Assembly: GCA_014529385.2 (NCBI GenBank) | Contig: CM043950.1 | Span: forward strand, 75,399,935-75,463,934 | Direction: 5' to 3' | DNA: 64,000 nucleotides | DNA from: Adiantum capillus-veneris | Taxonomy: Eukaryota > Streptophyta > Polypodiopsida > Polypodiales > Pteridaceae | Shown here: piece after piece, positions 11,299 to 23,007 of the stretch | Numbering within the stretch: the first letter of the stretch is position 1 | Layout: each line of letters begins with the position of its first letter | Notes under the pieces: model-generated | The model's input: only the letters and a program-made list of their open reading frames with translations | Told to the model about the DNA's origin: nothing | Database searches by the model: none | Translations under genes and position numbers: made by a program

Positions 11299-12835
11299 TC
11301 AGATTGATCTTCTAGAATGTGAATTTGTGTTGGTTCTGAGTTGGGCCTGAAGATGAGAATGCCCTCTTCTTGGAACAATCATTACTATAGTGGTCCTTAG
11401 ACTCCAAAAAATGACGACAAGGAGAAGACTCTTCAGATAAAGGACACTTGCTTTGATAATGCCCATATTCTCCACATCTATAGCATAAGATGGGCCAATT
11501 TTATGGACGAAATGGGGGACGAGGTGATCTCTGCTCTTGTTGCTACATGGAGTTGGAGGCTTAGATGTAGAATCTCTAAGGGGCTGAGGGAGCATGGGTA
11601 TAAACATTTTGAGACGGAAAAGTACTTGACATACCTTGGGGGGTATTGAGAAAAGGTGGCATGTAATTTGGATGGCCATAGGGGGAAACCATATTGGATG
11701 TTGGTGCTATCCCTTGTTGTAGAGAAGGACTGAGACTTTGTTTTATTTTCCGCAATCCCTTGATATAGTAGCAATCCTTGTCTTCATGTGCAGACTTTTC
11801 ACAAAAGTGACAGTAAGAACGAAGGGGACAATCCTATGGAGGGTGTCTTGGAGAGGGGGAGGAGTTGCACCATACCATTGCCTTAGTCTACTGTTGAGAC
11901 CTAAGCTCTTCTAGATCCCTCTTGATTTGATCCAAATCCTCCTGATGTGCGGGCTTCTCCTTTCTAAGAGAGATTGATTTCTCCTCTTGAAGAGCGTGTT
12001 GTAGTTTTAGGGCTTCCAATGCCCTACATAAAGAAGTCAAAGGGTGAGATGGACTCTCCAAGAGTACAGAGGCAGTCTCTACCTGAGAAGAATCAGTAAA
12101 ATAGATTCGTTGCCCCCTCTATCCTAGTAGTATCCACAAAAAACTCCTCCAGGTTGGCATCAGGTCGGAGACTCTCTCTGAGTTTTTGTTGCGAAGTCTT
12201 TGGAAGAGCATTCTCTACACATTTCTCGACCATAAACTCCCCAGGTTGTTGAGGAATCTTGGCGACAATAGACTTTGTGCGGGTCATGAGTTCTGCAAAA
12301 GTCTCTTTGGATTGAAGCATCAAGTTGGCCAACTCATTCAGAACCCTTTCTTGTAAGTCCCCTGATATGAAATCTTCACAAAACTGTTCTTTTAATGTGG
12401 CCCAAGTAACAAAGTGGTTCTCTGCAAACTGAGTATACCACTTTTTTGCTAAGCCATCCGAGGTATATGGAAAGAGTACTAAGTAGTCTTCTTTTCGGTT
12501 GAGGACACGACCTATGCAGAGAGAAACAAACCTCCAGGCATGGTGATCAGTATCCTTTGTGGAGAGACCCTTGAAAGTCGGAAGTTAATATTTACCTTAG
12601 CTAGAATGCTTGTGAGCTCCTCCATGGATGTTTGTGCAGGAGCTTGCTGGAACATAGTGAATGAGAAGATTATTGATGGGGGTGATGGGGGTTTAGAAAT
12701 GTTTGAGGGGGAAGGTAGGGGTAATGGATCTGGTGGACTTTTGCTTGGCACAAAGGGTTGACGCTTCCTGTGGTAGTACTTCAAAAGACTTAGTAGTGGG
12801 ATTTGTTGCTCTTTTGACTTCCTTGTATGTGTCAT
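11299..12835 (-). pseudogene. gag: gag of gypsy element B with two zinc knuckles
   Basis: Broken frames in order: N-terminal gag (12835 to 12512), core (12332 to 12093, with NALPKTSQQKLRESLRPDA) and the nucleocapsid region. Two knuckles are clear in one frame: CYRCGEYGHYQSKC at about 11444-11485, a perfect CX2CX4HX4C, and CRHFLESKDHYSNDC at about 11376-11420, a degenerate form. The frames are shifted several times, so no functional gag is expected. The family differs from element A, whose gag has other sequence. Confidence 0.75.
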
Positions 12836-13559
12836 GCAGTAACCACAATCCCACCCAAGCCTTGAGCACGAAGACCTTTACTTACTGCACACTAGTCCAG
12901 ACTCTACTAGACCAGGGCGAGTGACTAGACCTCCTGGTTAGACCTGGACAAGAGAGGACTAGACCCAACCTACTCTGGCTAGACTTGGATGAGAGAGGGC
13001 TAAACCTCGCCTAGAGACTACTAGACTAGGATGAGAGACTTAGATCAAGACAAGCGAGGAGAAATGACTAGACTAGCTTGTCTAGTATTGAGCAGGACAA
13101 AACAAGCTGGACTAGTCCATAACAACACAGGCGAGAGCTTAAACAAGCTAGCTCCTTGACTTGTAGGCACAGTGGAGTGAAACTTTAGTTGAAATTCCAC
13201 CGGGCATGCCAAAAAATGAGAGCACCTGTAGTGGGTGCTCCTCTCAGTGCAATGTGCGTGATATCTTTCTCCACAGAATGAAAACATAGAAGACAATAAA
13301 CAATAGAGCAACAACAATACCACTCAGCAAAACCTGAACGTGAACATCGACAAGCTCAGAGAAAACGACCCACGTTCTCTAGCCATGCCCGAACCCCGCA
13401 CACCTCGGTCTAGAGGTGCACGAAGGTCAGGACCACTGAGTTATAATCTCATCTTTATTGGTCAGTGCCTATATTCATGGGTGTCACATAATTGCACCCC
13501 CATGTCTACATGACAATGCATGTAGTGGGAAAAACCCCTTTGCCTTTGGGTTTCTTTCT
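12836..13559. repeat. CTAGAC-rich degenerate minisatellite and flank
   Basis: From about 12880 to 13110 the motif CTAGAC with GGATGAGAGAGG recurs every 25-40 bases. The rest, to about 13559, shows no gene; it may be the remains of the upstream LTR of element B, but no primer site was found. Confidence 0.45.
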
Positions 13560-14705
13560 ACGATGTGTCCTCTTTCGTAAGCCTAGACATACTAATCTAT
13601 AGTCACTGGGTCTTAAGTCCATAGGGTGTCCTCTAATCTAATTAGAGTTCCTAAGGCCACATGGTGCTCTATTTGATGGCTAATAATCCCATGGCCTTAA
13701 GGCCATAGGATGCTCTTTGTGTTAGCAAGAAACACTATGGACCTAAGGCCATATGATACTCTTTGTGATGGCTAGAAGCCCTAACCATCACAAAGAGCAT
13801 CCATGGACTTAGGGCCATAGAGTCTCTAACCATCACAAAGAGATTTGCATAGCCCTAAGGCCATAGGGTTCTCTTTGTGATGGCTAGAAACCCTATGGCC
13901 CTAAGGCCACAGGGTGGTATTTTTGCTAGATAGAAACACTATAGCCACACGAAGGTCTTTTTGTTAGCTAGAACCTATATGGTCCTAAGGCCATAGGGTT
14001 CTCATTTTGTTAGCTAGAAACCCTATGATTTTAAGGTCACAGGGTGCCCTAAGGTCATAGGGTGCTCTTTTTTATTGTTATAATTTGTTGTGCCCTAAAG
14101 CCAAAGGGTTCTCTTTGTGATGGCTAGTAACCCTATGACCCTAAGGCCACATAGAGCTCTTTGTTCAAGCTAGAAACCATATGGCCCTAAGGCCACATTG
14201 TGATCTTTCTATTAGCTAAAACCTCTATGACCCTAAGGCCACAGGGTTCTCTTTGTGTAAGTTAGAAACCCTATCTCTCAAATGTCACATGGTGCACTTT
14301 GTGATGGCTAGAAACCCTATGGTATTAAGGTCACAAGGTGCTCTTTTTATTAGCTAGAAACATTATGGCCATAAGGCCACAAGGTGCTCTTTGTGCTAGC
14401 TAAAAACCCTATGGTATTCACACCATTGGGTGATTTTTGTAAAATCTAAAAACCCTCTTGCCCTAAGGCCACAGGGTGCTCTTTGTGTAAGATAGAAACC
14501 CTATGGCCCTAAGACCATAGGTTTCTCTTTGTGATGGCTAGAGATCCTATGGCCCTAAGGCCACATGGTCCTCTTTGTGATGGCTAGAAACCCTACCCAT
14601 CACAAAGAGAAACCTATGGTCTTAGGGCCATAGGGTTTCTAGTGATCACAAAAAGCACCATATGGCTCTAGAAACCCTATGTCCCTAAGTCTACAAGAGC
14701 ACAAA

Positions 14706-14799
14706 GAGGTTACTAACCACCACAAAGAGCACCCTATGGCCTAAACGCCAAACAATTCCCTAAGGACATAGGGTGCTCTTTGTGGTAGTTAGTAACCTC
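14706..14799. repeat. Long inverted repeat inside satellite A, 33-nt arms
   Basis: Left arm 14706-14738 (begins GAGGTTACTAACC) pairs with right arm 14767-14799 with one mismatch; the loop is 28 nt. It is formed by a head-to-head switch in unit orientation. Confidence 0.85.
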
Positions 14800-15637
14800 C
14801 TGGTGCTATTGTGGCCTTACAACCATAGTTTTTCTAGCCTCCACAAAGATAACTGCATGGCCCTAAGGCCATAGGGTGCTCTTAGTGACTTTTAGAAACC
14901 CTATGGCCTTAGCGCCATAGGGAGCTCTTTGTGTAAGTTAGAAACCCTATGGCCTTAAGGCCATAGTTAAGGCCATAGGGATCTCTTTGTGTAAGATAAA
15001 AACCCTATGGACCACATGGTTCTCTTTTTGTTAGATACAAACACTATGGATTAAGTCCTCATGGTGGTCAATTTGTTAGCTAGAAACCCTATGGCCCTAA
15101 GGCCAGATGGTGCTCTTTTTGTTAGCTAGAAACTCTATTACCCTAAGGCCACAAGGTTCTCTTTGTGTAAGCTATCAACCCTATGTCCCAAATGCACATG
15201 ATGCACTTTGTGATGGCTAGAAACCCTATGGACCTAAGGCTAGAGGGTGCTCTTTTTTCTAGCTAGAAACATTATGGCCATAAGGCCACAAGGTGCTCTT
15301 TGTGTTAGCTAGAACCCCTATGGTCCTCACACCACATGGTGAGTTTTTTTATAGCTAAAAACCCTCTGGTACTAAGTCCACATGGTGCTCTTTGTGTAAG
15401 CTAGAATCCCTAGGCTTCTCTTTTTGATGACTAGAGACCCTATGGCCCTAAGGCCACAGGGTACTCTTTGTGATGAATAGAAATCCTAGCTATCACAAAG
15501 AGCACCATGTGGCCTTATATCCATAGGATTTCTAGTGTCACAAAGAACACCATATGGACATAAAAACCCTAAGGACCCAAGGCCATAGGGTGCTCTTTGT
15601 GATAGCTAGTAACTCTATGTCCTTAAGTCTACAATAT

Positions 15638-15743
15638 CACAAAGAGGTTACTAACCACCACAAAGAGCACCCTACGGCCTCAACCCCAAATGATTCCCTA
15701 AGGCCATAGGGTACTCTTTGTGGTGGTTAGTAACCTCTTTGTG
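15638..15743. repeat. Long inverted repeat inside satellite A, 42-nt arms
   Basis: Left arm 15638-15679 and right arm 15702-15743 pair with two mismatches around a 22-nt loop. It is the higher-order copy of the inverted repeat at 14706, offset by 938 bp. Confidence 0.85.
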
Positions 15744-16975
15744 CTCTTGTTGCCTTGCCATTGATTTTCTAGCCATCACAAAGAGAACCATATGGCCTTA
15801 GGGCCATAGGGTGCTGTTTGTGACTTATAGAAACCCTATGGCCCTAAGTCTAGACGACGCTCTTTGTGATGTCTAGTAGCCCTATGGCCCTAAGGCCATA
15901 GGGATCTCTTCGTGTAAGCTAGAAACCCTATGGCCTTAAGAGGAATCTCTTTGTGTAAGCTAAAAACACTATGGGACACATGGTTCTCTTTTTGTTAGAT
16001 ACAAACACTGCGGATTAAGGCCATATGGTGGTCTATTTATTAGTTAGAAACCCTATGGCCCTAAGGCCACATGGTTCTCTTTTTGTTAGCTAGAAACTCT
16101 ATGAACCTAAGGCCAAAAGGGTGATCTTTTTACTTGCTAGAAACACTATGTACACAAAGCCACATGTTGCTCTTTGTGTTCGCACTCTTGTGTAAGAAAC
16201 CCTATGGTCCCAAGTCCACATGGTGTTCTTGGTGTAAGAAACCCTATCGCCCTAGGTCCACATGGTGCTCTTTTTGTTAGCTTAAAATATTATAGCCCTA
16301 AGGCCACATGGTTCTCTTTTTGTTAGCTAGAAAAACTATGGCCCTAAGGCCACAGGATACTCTTTGTGCAAGAAACCCTATGGCCCTAAGGCCACATGGT
16401 GCTCTTTGTGTAAGAACCCCTATGGCTCTAAGTCCACATGGTGCTCTTTGTGTAAGAAACTCATTAGCTCTAAGTCCACATGGTGCTCTTTTTGCTAGCT
16501 TAAAACATTATGGCCCTAAGGCCACAGGGTTCTCCTTTTGTTAGCTAGAAAAGCTATGGCCCTAAGGCCACATGGTGCCTTAGGTTCATAGGGTGGTTAA
16601 AAACCCTATGGCCCAAAACACACACGGTGCCTTAGGGCCATAGGGTGGTCATTGTGATGGCTAGAAACTCCATGTCCTTAAGGCCACAGGGTGCTCTTTG
16701 TGATGGCCACGATTTCTAACTAACAAAAAGAGACCAATGTGCTCCTTAGGGCCATAGGATTTTCTTTTTGATGTCTAGAAACCCTATGGACCTAAGGTCA
16801 GACGGTGCTCTTTTAGTTAGCTAGAAACCCTATGGCCATAAGGCCTCAAGGTGCTTTTTATTTTAGCTAGAAACATTATGGACCTTAGGCCATAGGGTGC
16901 ACTTTTTGTGCTAGCTAGAAATCATATGGCCCTTTGGCCATAGTTTGCTCTTTGTGTAATCTAAAAACCCTATGC

Positions 16976-19030
16976 TAGTAAGAATCTCTCTATGCTCTAT
17001 ATTGATATCATATGGCCCCAAAGTCACAAGGTTCCTTCTATGTTTAGAAGATACCCTTCGTTATGGTTTTTTAAAAACCTATGGACCAAGGGCCATAGGG
17101 TCCCCTCTATGCTAGTAAGAAGCTCCATATGCTCTATATTGGCATCCTGTGGCCCCAAGGCCACAAGATGACCCCTTTGTATTGAAGAGCCCCTTCATGA
17201 TTCTGTTTTGGCAACCTAAATTATCACCCTCTAGCATGAAGTCCATAGGGTCCCCTCTATGCTAGTAAGAAGGTCCTCTCTATGCTCTATATTGGCACCC
17301 TGTGGCCTGAAGGCCATAGGGTCTCCTATATGCTACTAAGAGTCTCTCTATGCTCTATATTGGCACCAAGTCCACAAGGTGCCCTCTATGCTTTGAAGAA
17401 GCCCTTCATGATTGTTTTTTGGCAACCTATGGCCCATAGTCCATAGGGTGCTCTCTATGCCAATAAGAAGCCAGTAAGAACCCTTCATGATAGTTTTTTG
17501 GCAACCTATGGCCTTCAGGTCTTGGGGTCCCCTCTATGCTAGTAAGAACCTCTCCATTATCTATACTGACACCCTGTGGCCTAAAGGCCATAGGGTCCCC
17601 TCTATGTTAGTAAGAACCTCTCTATACTCTACTCTCTATATTGGCATCCTATGATCCCAAGGCCACAAGGTGCCCTCTATGTTTTGAAGAAACCCTTCAT
17701 GATCATTTTCTGGCAAGACCCTAGGGCCATAGGGTGCTCTCTATGCTAGTAAAAAGCACTATTTGCTCTATATTGGCACCCTTGTATGATAGTAAGAACC
17801 TCTCTATGCTCTACATTGACATCCTATGGCCCCAAAGCCACAAGGTGGCCTCTATGTTTTGAAGAAACCCTTCATGGTGGTTCTTTGGTAACTTATGGCC
17901 CCAGGGCCATAGGGTGCTCTCTATGTAAGTAAAACCCACTATTTGCTCTATATTGAGGAGATCTTGTGGGCTGAAGTCCATATGGTCCCCTCTATGTGAG
18001 TAAGAACCTCTCTTTACTCTATATTGGCATCCTCTAGCCTAAAGGCCATAGGGCTCCCTCTATGCTAGTAAAAATCTCTCTATAGTCTATGCTCTATATT
18101 AACATCCTATGGCCCCAAGGCCACAAGGTGCCCTCATTGTTTCCAGAAAACCCTCATTGTTTTGGCAACCTATGGTCCCAGGTCCATAAAGTGCTCTCTA
18201 TGGCGGCATAAAACACTCTTTTCTCTATATGGGCACCTTAATTAAGTCCCAAAGGCCATAGGGTCCCCTCTATGTTAGTAAGAACCTCTCTATGATCTAT
18301 ATTGACATCCTATGGCCCCAAGGGCCACAAGGTGCCCTCTATGTTTTCAATTTGAAGAAACCCTTCATGATGGGTTTTATATAGCCAATGGCCCTAGGGC
18401 CATAGGGTGCTCTATATGCTAGTAAAATAAACTATTTGCTCTATATTGGCACGATGTGGCTTGAAGGCCATAGGGTCTCCTCTATTCTAGCAAGAACCTC
18501 TCCATGTTCTATATTGACACCCTTTTGCCTAAAGGTCGTACGGGCCACTCTATGCTAGTAATAACCTCTCTATGCTCGATATGGTACCACGTGGTCTGAA
18601 GGGCATATGATACCCTCTATGCTAGTAAGAACCTCTCTATGCTCTATATTGGCATCCTATGGGCCCAAGGCCACAAGGTGCCCTCTATGTTTTGAAGAAA
18701 CCCTTGATGAGGGTCTTTTGGCAACCTATGGCCGAGGATGATCTCTTTATGGCCGTAGGGTTTGTTGTATAAGTTAGGGAAAACTCTCCATGCTCTATCT
18801 TGGCATATTATGGCCGTTGTCCTCCATACTAATAAGAAACCACCATTGCTCTATGTTTGTCTCCTATTGCTTTATGGAAACAAGGTGACATCCTCCATGC
18901 CAGTTAAAAAAAAAACATAAATGCTCTACATTGACACCCTATGGCCCAGACCCAGGTGTCCTCTATGCTACTAAAACCCCCTCTATGCTCTATGTTGACA
19001 CCCTACGGCCCCAAGACCACAAGGTGCCCT
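16976..19030. repeat. Hairpin satellite B (about 60-75 bp units)
   Basis: Units share the core CCTATGGCC...GGCCATAGGG with satellite A but have other spacers: CTCTCTATGCTCTATATTGG, GTTTTGAAGAAACCCTTCAT, TTTTTTGGCAACCTATGG and CTCTATGCTAGTAAGAAC. Roughly 30 cores are present. The change from A to B is abrupt near 16980. Confidence 0.88.
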
Positions 19031-19032
19031 CC

Positions 19033-19033
19033 A

Positions 19034-19083
<50 letters not shown>
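19033..19083. repeat. (CT)n microsatellite
   Basis: An almost pure CT tract of about 50 bases joined directly to the end of satellite B. Confidence 0.95.
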
Positions 19084-19086
<3 letters not shown>

Positions 19087-19926
19087 TATAAATTGTTTAT
19101 TTGACCTAATTACCTCACTTCCTCTCCTCCCTCTCTCTCAAATTTCTATCCTCTGTTTGTCTCTCTTCCTCTCCTTTATCTCTCACTCCAAATAACTATT
19201 TTTCTCCCTCTTCTCATCTCTCCCCATTCATATAGAAGGCTATCTCTTATCAATTTTGGGTGTGAATATCTACCGGTTTACCTGCACCATCGTCATTCAG
19301 GAACCCCCTACCACATCTCCTCTTTCTAGAACCTCTCTCACACCAACAAAAAGCGTACAATACGAAGGTTAGTCCTTTACAATTTTACTGTTTTTTTAAT
19401 AGAAAGAGGTAAATAAATGTACAAAGAAAGATTGAGATTACCTACGAGCCGTGTCGGGAGGCACTGCCGTGTTTGGGAGAGAGGTGCAGGGAAGAAGAGA
19501 GAAGGCGGCAAAGGCGATGTCGCAGGACACTACACGTTTGAAAGAGAGGCTCAAGAAGGTGTTTATGATGTGAGGTGTTGCACGCTTCAGAGGAGGCGCA
19601 CGGAGGGCGGCAAAGGGCGGCTATTCATTCAGAAAAGGGCATTGTGAGGTGTTTTTTGTTTGGGAGAAGAGGGATAGCAAGGGCGACATAGGGGCGCTAT
19701 TTGTTCAAGAGAGGAGGCATTCGATTCGTAGGGAGGGCACGTAGCAGAGGCGGAACAAATGATGCATTTGGGAGAGGCGTAGGGATAATGCAGGGAGCGT
19801 TGTTCGAGAGAAAAGAGGAGGCAGAGGGAGGGCGCATGGAGGGCGTTCGGGAGAGGTGCAGAAAGCACTATCGAGAGAGCAAAGGAGACGCATGGAGGAC
19901 ACACAATAGAGATAGCACAGTAGGGT

Positions 19927-19930
<4 letters not shown>
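19084..19930. other. Purine-rich low-complexity region, no gene
   Basis: Pyrimidine-rich then purine-rich sequence with loosely repeated GGGAGAGG, GGCGCA and AGGGCG blocks. The ORFs at 19417-19647 and 19701-20003 are low complexity (Arg, Glu, Gly) and are not supported as genes. Confidence 0.5.

Positions 19931-19996
<66 letters not shown>
19931..19996. repeat. (GA)n microsatellite
   Basis: A pure GA tract of about 66 bases. With the CT tract at 19033 it forms an inverted pair enclosing about 850 bases. Confidence 0.95.
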
Positions 19997-20000
<4 letters not shown>

Positions 20001-20821
20001 TAGTTTATTTTGTTAATTCAAAATTCAAAATTTTAAACTTAAACTTCCCGCTCTCTCTTTATTTTGAATTTTGAAGGGTTTCTAATCGTTTTCTTAGGGG
20101 GAGAGTCGTATCATTGGATTGGAAACTGAAAGAGCTTTTTCGGAAAAAAAAAGGGTATGGAAATTTTTCAAGAATTTGGCGTGAGATTTTGTCAGTGTCC
20201 GTATCTTCTTGCTATGAGTGGAATGATACCTATGGTTGAAATCACCATCTTGGGACCAAAAATCGCATACTTAAAAATACACTAAAAAGCAGTCAAAATA
20301 AGAGAATTTTGCTCAAAAAAGTGTGCTATTTTTTGGTGCACTATTGACCAGGAGACTTGAAAACTCATTTTGGAAAAAATTAGGGTAAGCCAAAAAAAAA
20401 AACATACAAATTTTTTAGCTTTTTTCTGCACCTGCAATTACACACTTGCAAGAATGTTTTGAAAGTGTGAGCATACATGCAACATACACATATTTATACA
20501 AATAGTATTTAAATGAGGAGGCCATATACTAGAATGGGTTGCAAAGGTACTGGTGTGAGTTTGCAAAAAGAGTTGTAAAGGTGTACATACACAATTTGAT
20601 CATGCGTACCGTCGTTTTTTATGTCCCTTCAATGACAAACATATCATATGTATGTACATTCACGGGACTACTTGAGACACGGTCCCTAGATATAATCAAT
20701 GGTTCTGGACGCACCACATGGAATGGGATCAATTGATGTGGATGAGAGATGTGGCATATCATGCTGCTCATACGTACCCCCTTATGTGCTAGTGGGATCT
20801 AGCTTTTTGAAATCACTATAT
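19997..20821. other. Non-coding spacer between satellites
   Basis: AT-rich sequence with a short inverted repeat (AATTCAAAATTC and GAATTTTGAA, near 20010-20075). No gene recognised. Confidence 0.4.
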
Positions 20822-22235
20822 ATAGCACCCTATGGCGCAAAGGCCATAGGATGCCTATATAGCTAACCACAAAACACGAATAGATAGTACCATGTGGTCA
20901 TAAATCCAAAAGATCTATATATACTTAGATAAAAACATCAACATATAGCATCCTATGTCCTTTGGTCCGTAGGATGTTCATATACTCATCATGAAACACC
21001 TACATATACGGACCTATGGACCTAAGTCCATAGGATGTATACATACTTATCATGAGACATCTATCATAAATTGGCTACACACATTTCCCTATGGCACTAA
21101 GGCCATAGAATGTATATTTACTATACACAAAACACCTTCATAAGACATCATATGGGCTAAAGGCCATAGGACGTATATATACTCAACACAAAACACGTAC
21201 AAAAAGCAACCTACGGTCCTAAGGACATAGGATGTTGTATACCCATCATGGAACAACTACTTAGTGCCCTATGGCCTTGAGGCGATAAAATATATATATA
21301 TATATATACACATCATGAAATAACTACATATAGTGTCCTATGGCCCTAAGGCTATAGGATGTATATATACTTGTCATGGCACAACCCATGTAGTGTCGGA
21401 AACATCCTGAGACCATATGATGTATATTATTGAAAAAAACACACATACATAAATCATCATATGACCGTAAGTCCAAATGATGTACAGATACTCAATTATT
21501 AAACACCTACATGTTTACTCATGAACCACCTACATATAGCATCCTATGGACTTAATAGCATCCTATGGCCCTAAGTCCATAGGATGTATACAAACTCATC
21601 ATGAAACACCTACTTATAGTACCCTATGGCCTTAAGTCCATAGGATGTATACATACTCATATAGCATCTTATGTCCCTAAGGACATAGGATGTATACATA
21701 CTCATCGTGAACCACCTACACATCATGAACCACATACATATATGCATTGTGAAACAACTGCATACAACATCCTATGGCCCTAAGGCCACAAAATACTATA
21801 TACCCATCATGAGACAACTACATATAGTGCCCTATGTTCTTAAGGCCATATATAGGATGTATAAATATGCATTGTGAAACAACTACATATAGCATCCTAT
21901 GGCCCTAAGGCCACAAAATGTTATATACCCGTCATGAGACAATTACATATAGTTCCCTATGGCCCTCAGGCCATAGAATGTATATTTACTTGGCACAGAA
22001 TACCTTCATAAAACATCATATGGACTAAAGGCCATATGATTTATATATACTCAACATAAAACACCAACATAAAAACTCTTATGAACCTAAGGCCATTGGG
22101 TGAATACATACTCATCATGAACCACCTACATATAGCATCCTATGGCCCTAAGTCCATAGGATTCAATATACCCATCATGAAACAACCACATATAGTGCCC
22201 CGTGTCATCATGAAACACCTACATATATACTCACA
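20822..22235. repeat. Hairpin satellite C (about 62-bp units)
   Basis: About 20 units of the form CTACATATAG, CATCCTATGGCC, CTAA, GGCCATAGGATG, TATATATACTCATCATGAAA. The core is the same hairpin as in A and B, but the outer pair is ATCC/GGAT instead of ACCC/GGGT, so both arms changed. Single units show other paired changes: GGAC with GTCC near 21011-21035, GTCC with GGAC near 21670-21690, and ATCATATGG with CCATATGAT near 22016-22050. Confidence 0.9.
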
Positions 22236-22310
22236 ATGAAATGAATTTGTGATGGTTTTCTTAACAAATATTTGTTGAAACCTTCTTGCAGGTATGAATT
22301 TTAATCAAGG

Positions 22311-22997
22311 TGAAGAGTATGCATTTTTGTAGACACACAAAAGGTTGCCATTGGGAGTGTATGTGAGACAAACCCAAACTCATATTGCTCAAGCATGCTT
22401 ATTGTGGAAGGCAATGTATCGGTGTCAGTTGATTTGTGTTTTCAGAAGAAAACACTCATTCCATTCCCAACAATGGATGCATTGACAATGGGAGATGCTT
22501 TTCACACTATTGTGAAATGGAGTATTGGGTTGCTACAACATATGAATGAGATACATTACAAAGGGATTTCTATGTCTGAGACTCACAAAGGGATGGTAGC
22601 ATTGGAGGCACAATCTGATGGAATGAGCTAAAGGGAGGTTTGGAAGGATAAAAGGGTTCAACTTTGGGATAAAACCAAAACACATGTAGTAGCCCAAGGG
22701 GTTGTCATGTATGTGTGCTCATTTGATTTCGTAAAAATTAGTGAGCTAGGTGAAGATAACATCGGTATTGGTATTGAAACATCCTATGGTTGGGAGGCTA
22801 CTATTTCTGCACAATCTAATGTATGCAACATCAATCTAGTTTGTTGTCCTATCAAGAGAGTGACAACTATGGATGGAAAAGTGTTATTACGATATGAGGA
22901 TTTACATGCTTGTGACACATTACAAGATACATGCATTGAGTCAGCTCGTTTGGTAGAGCCTATTTTTTTTAAAACAAAAATATTGCTTTATAAATAG
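22311..22997 (+). pseudogene. DUF8039-like transposon protein, broken
   Basis: After a T-rich acceptor-like site (TTTTTGTAG, about 22302-22310) the frames encode THKRLPLGVYVRQ, then, frame-shifted, NVSVSVDLCF, TLIPFPTMDALTMGDAFHTI and VKWSIGLLQ. This has the pattern of the plant DUF8039 domain, found in many En/Spm-related transposon proteins. A second similar half follows at 22707-22997 (GIGIETSYGWEATISAQ). At least one stop (22629-22631) and a frameshift break it. The function of the domain is unknown. The next gene is a transposase-like frame on the same strand. Confidence 0.5.
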
Positions 22998-23007
22998 GAA
23001 GCCAAAA

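Larger units (their letters stand above)
13560..16975. repeat. Hairpin satellite A (about 46-bp units)
   Basis: About 70 units of roughly 46 bp, typical form ACCCTATGGCC, CTAA, GGCCATAGGGT (or GGCCACAGGGT), then GCTCTTTGTGATGGCTAGAA or GCTCTTTTTGTTAGCTAGAA. The core is an 11-bp inverted repeat around a 4-base loop. Some blocks run in the opposite orientation, producing long inverted repeats, and a higher-order period of about 0.94 kb is visible. ORFs inside, such as one at 16308-16544, are repeat products. Confidence 0.9.

Noticed and set aside
13045-13323. 92-codon minus ORF
   Set aside because: No domain, Cys and Leu rich, lies in repeat-derived sequence.
13560-16975. CRISPR-like pattern of short palindromic repeats
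   Set aside because: Spacers are themselves repeated, units vary, there are no cas genes and the surroundings are clearly eukaryotic.
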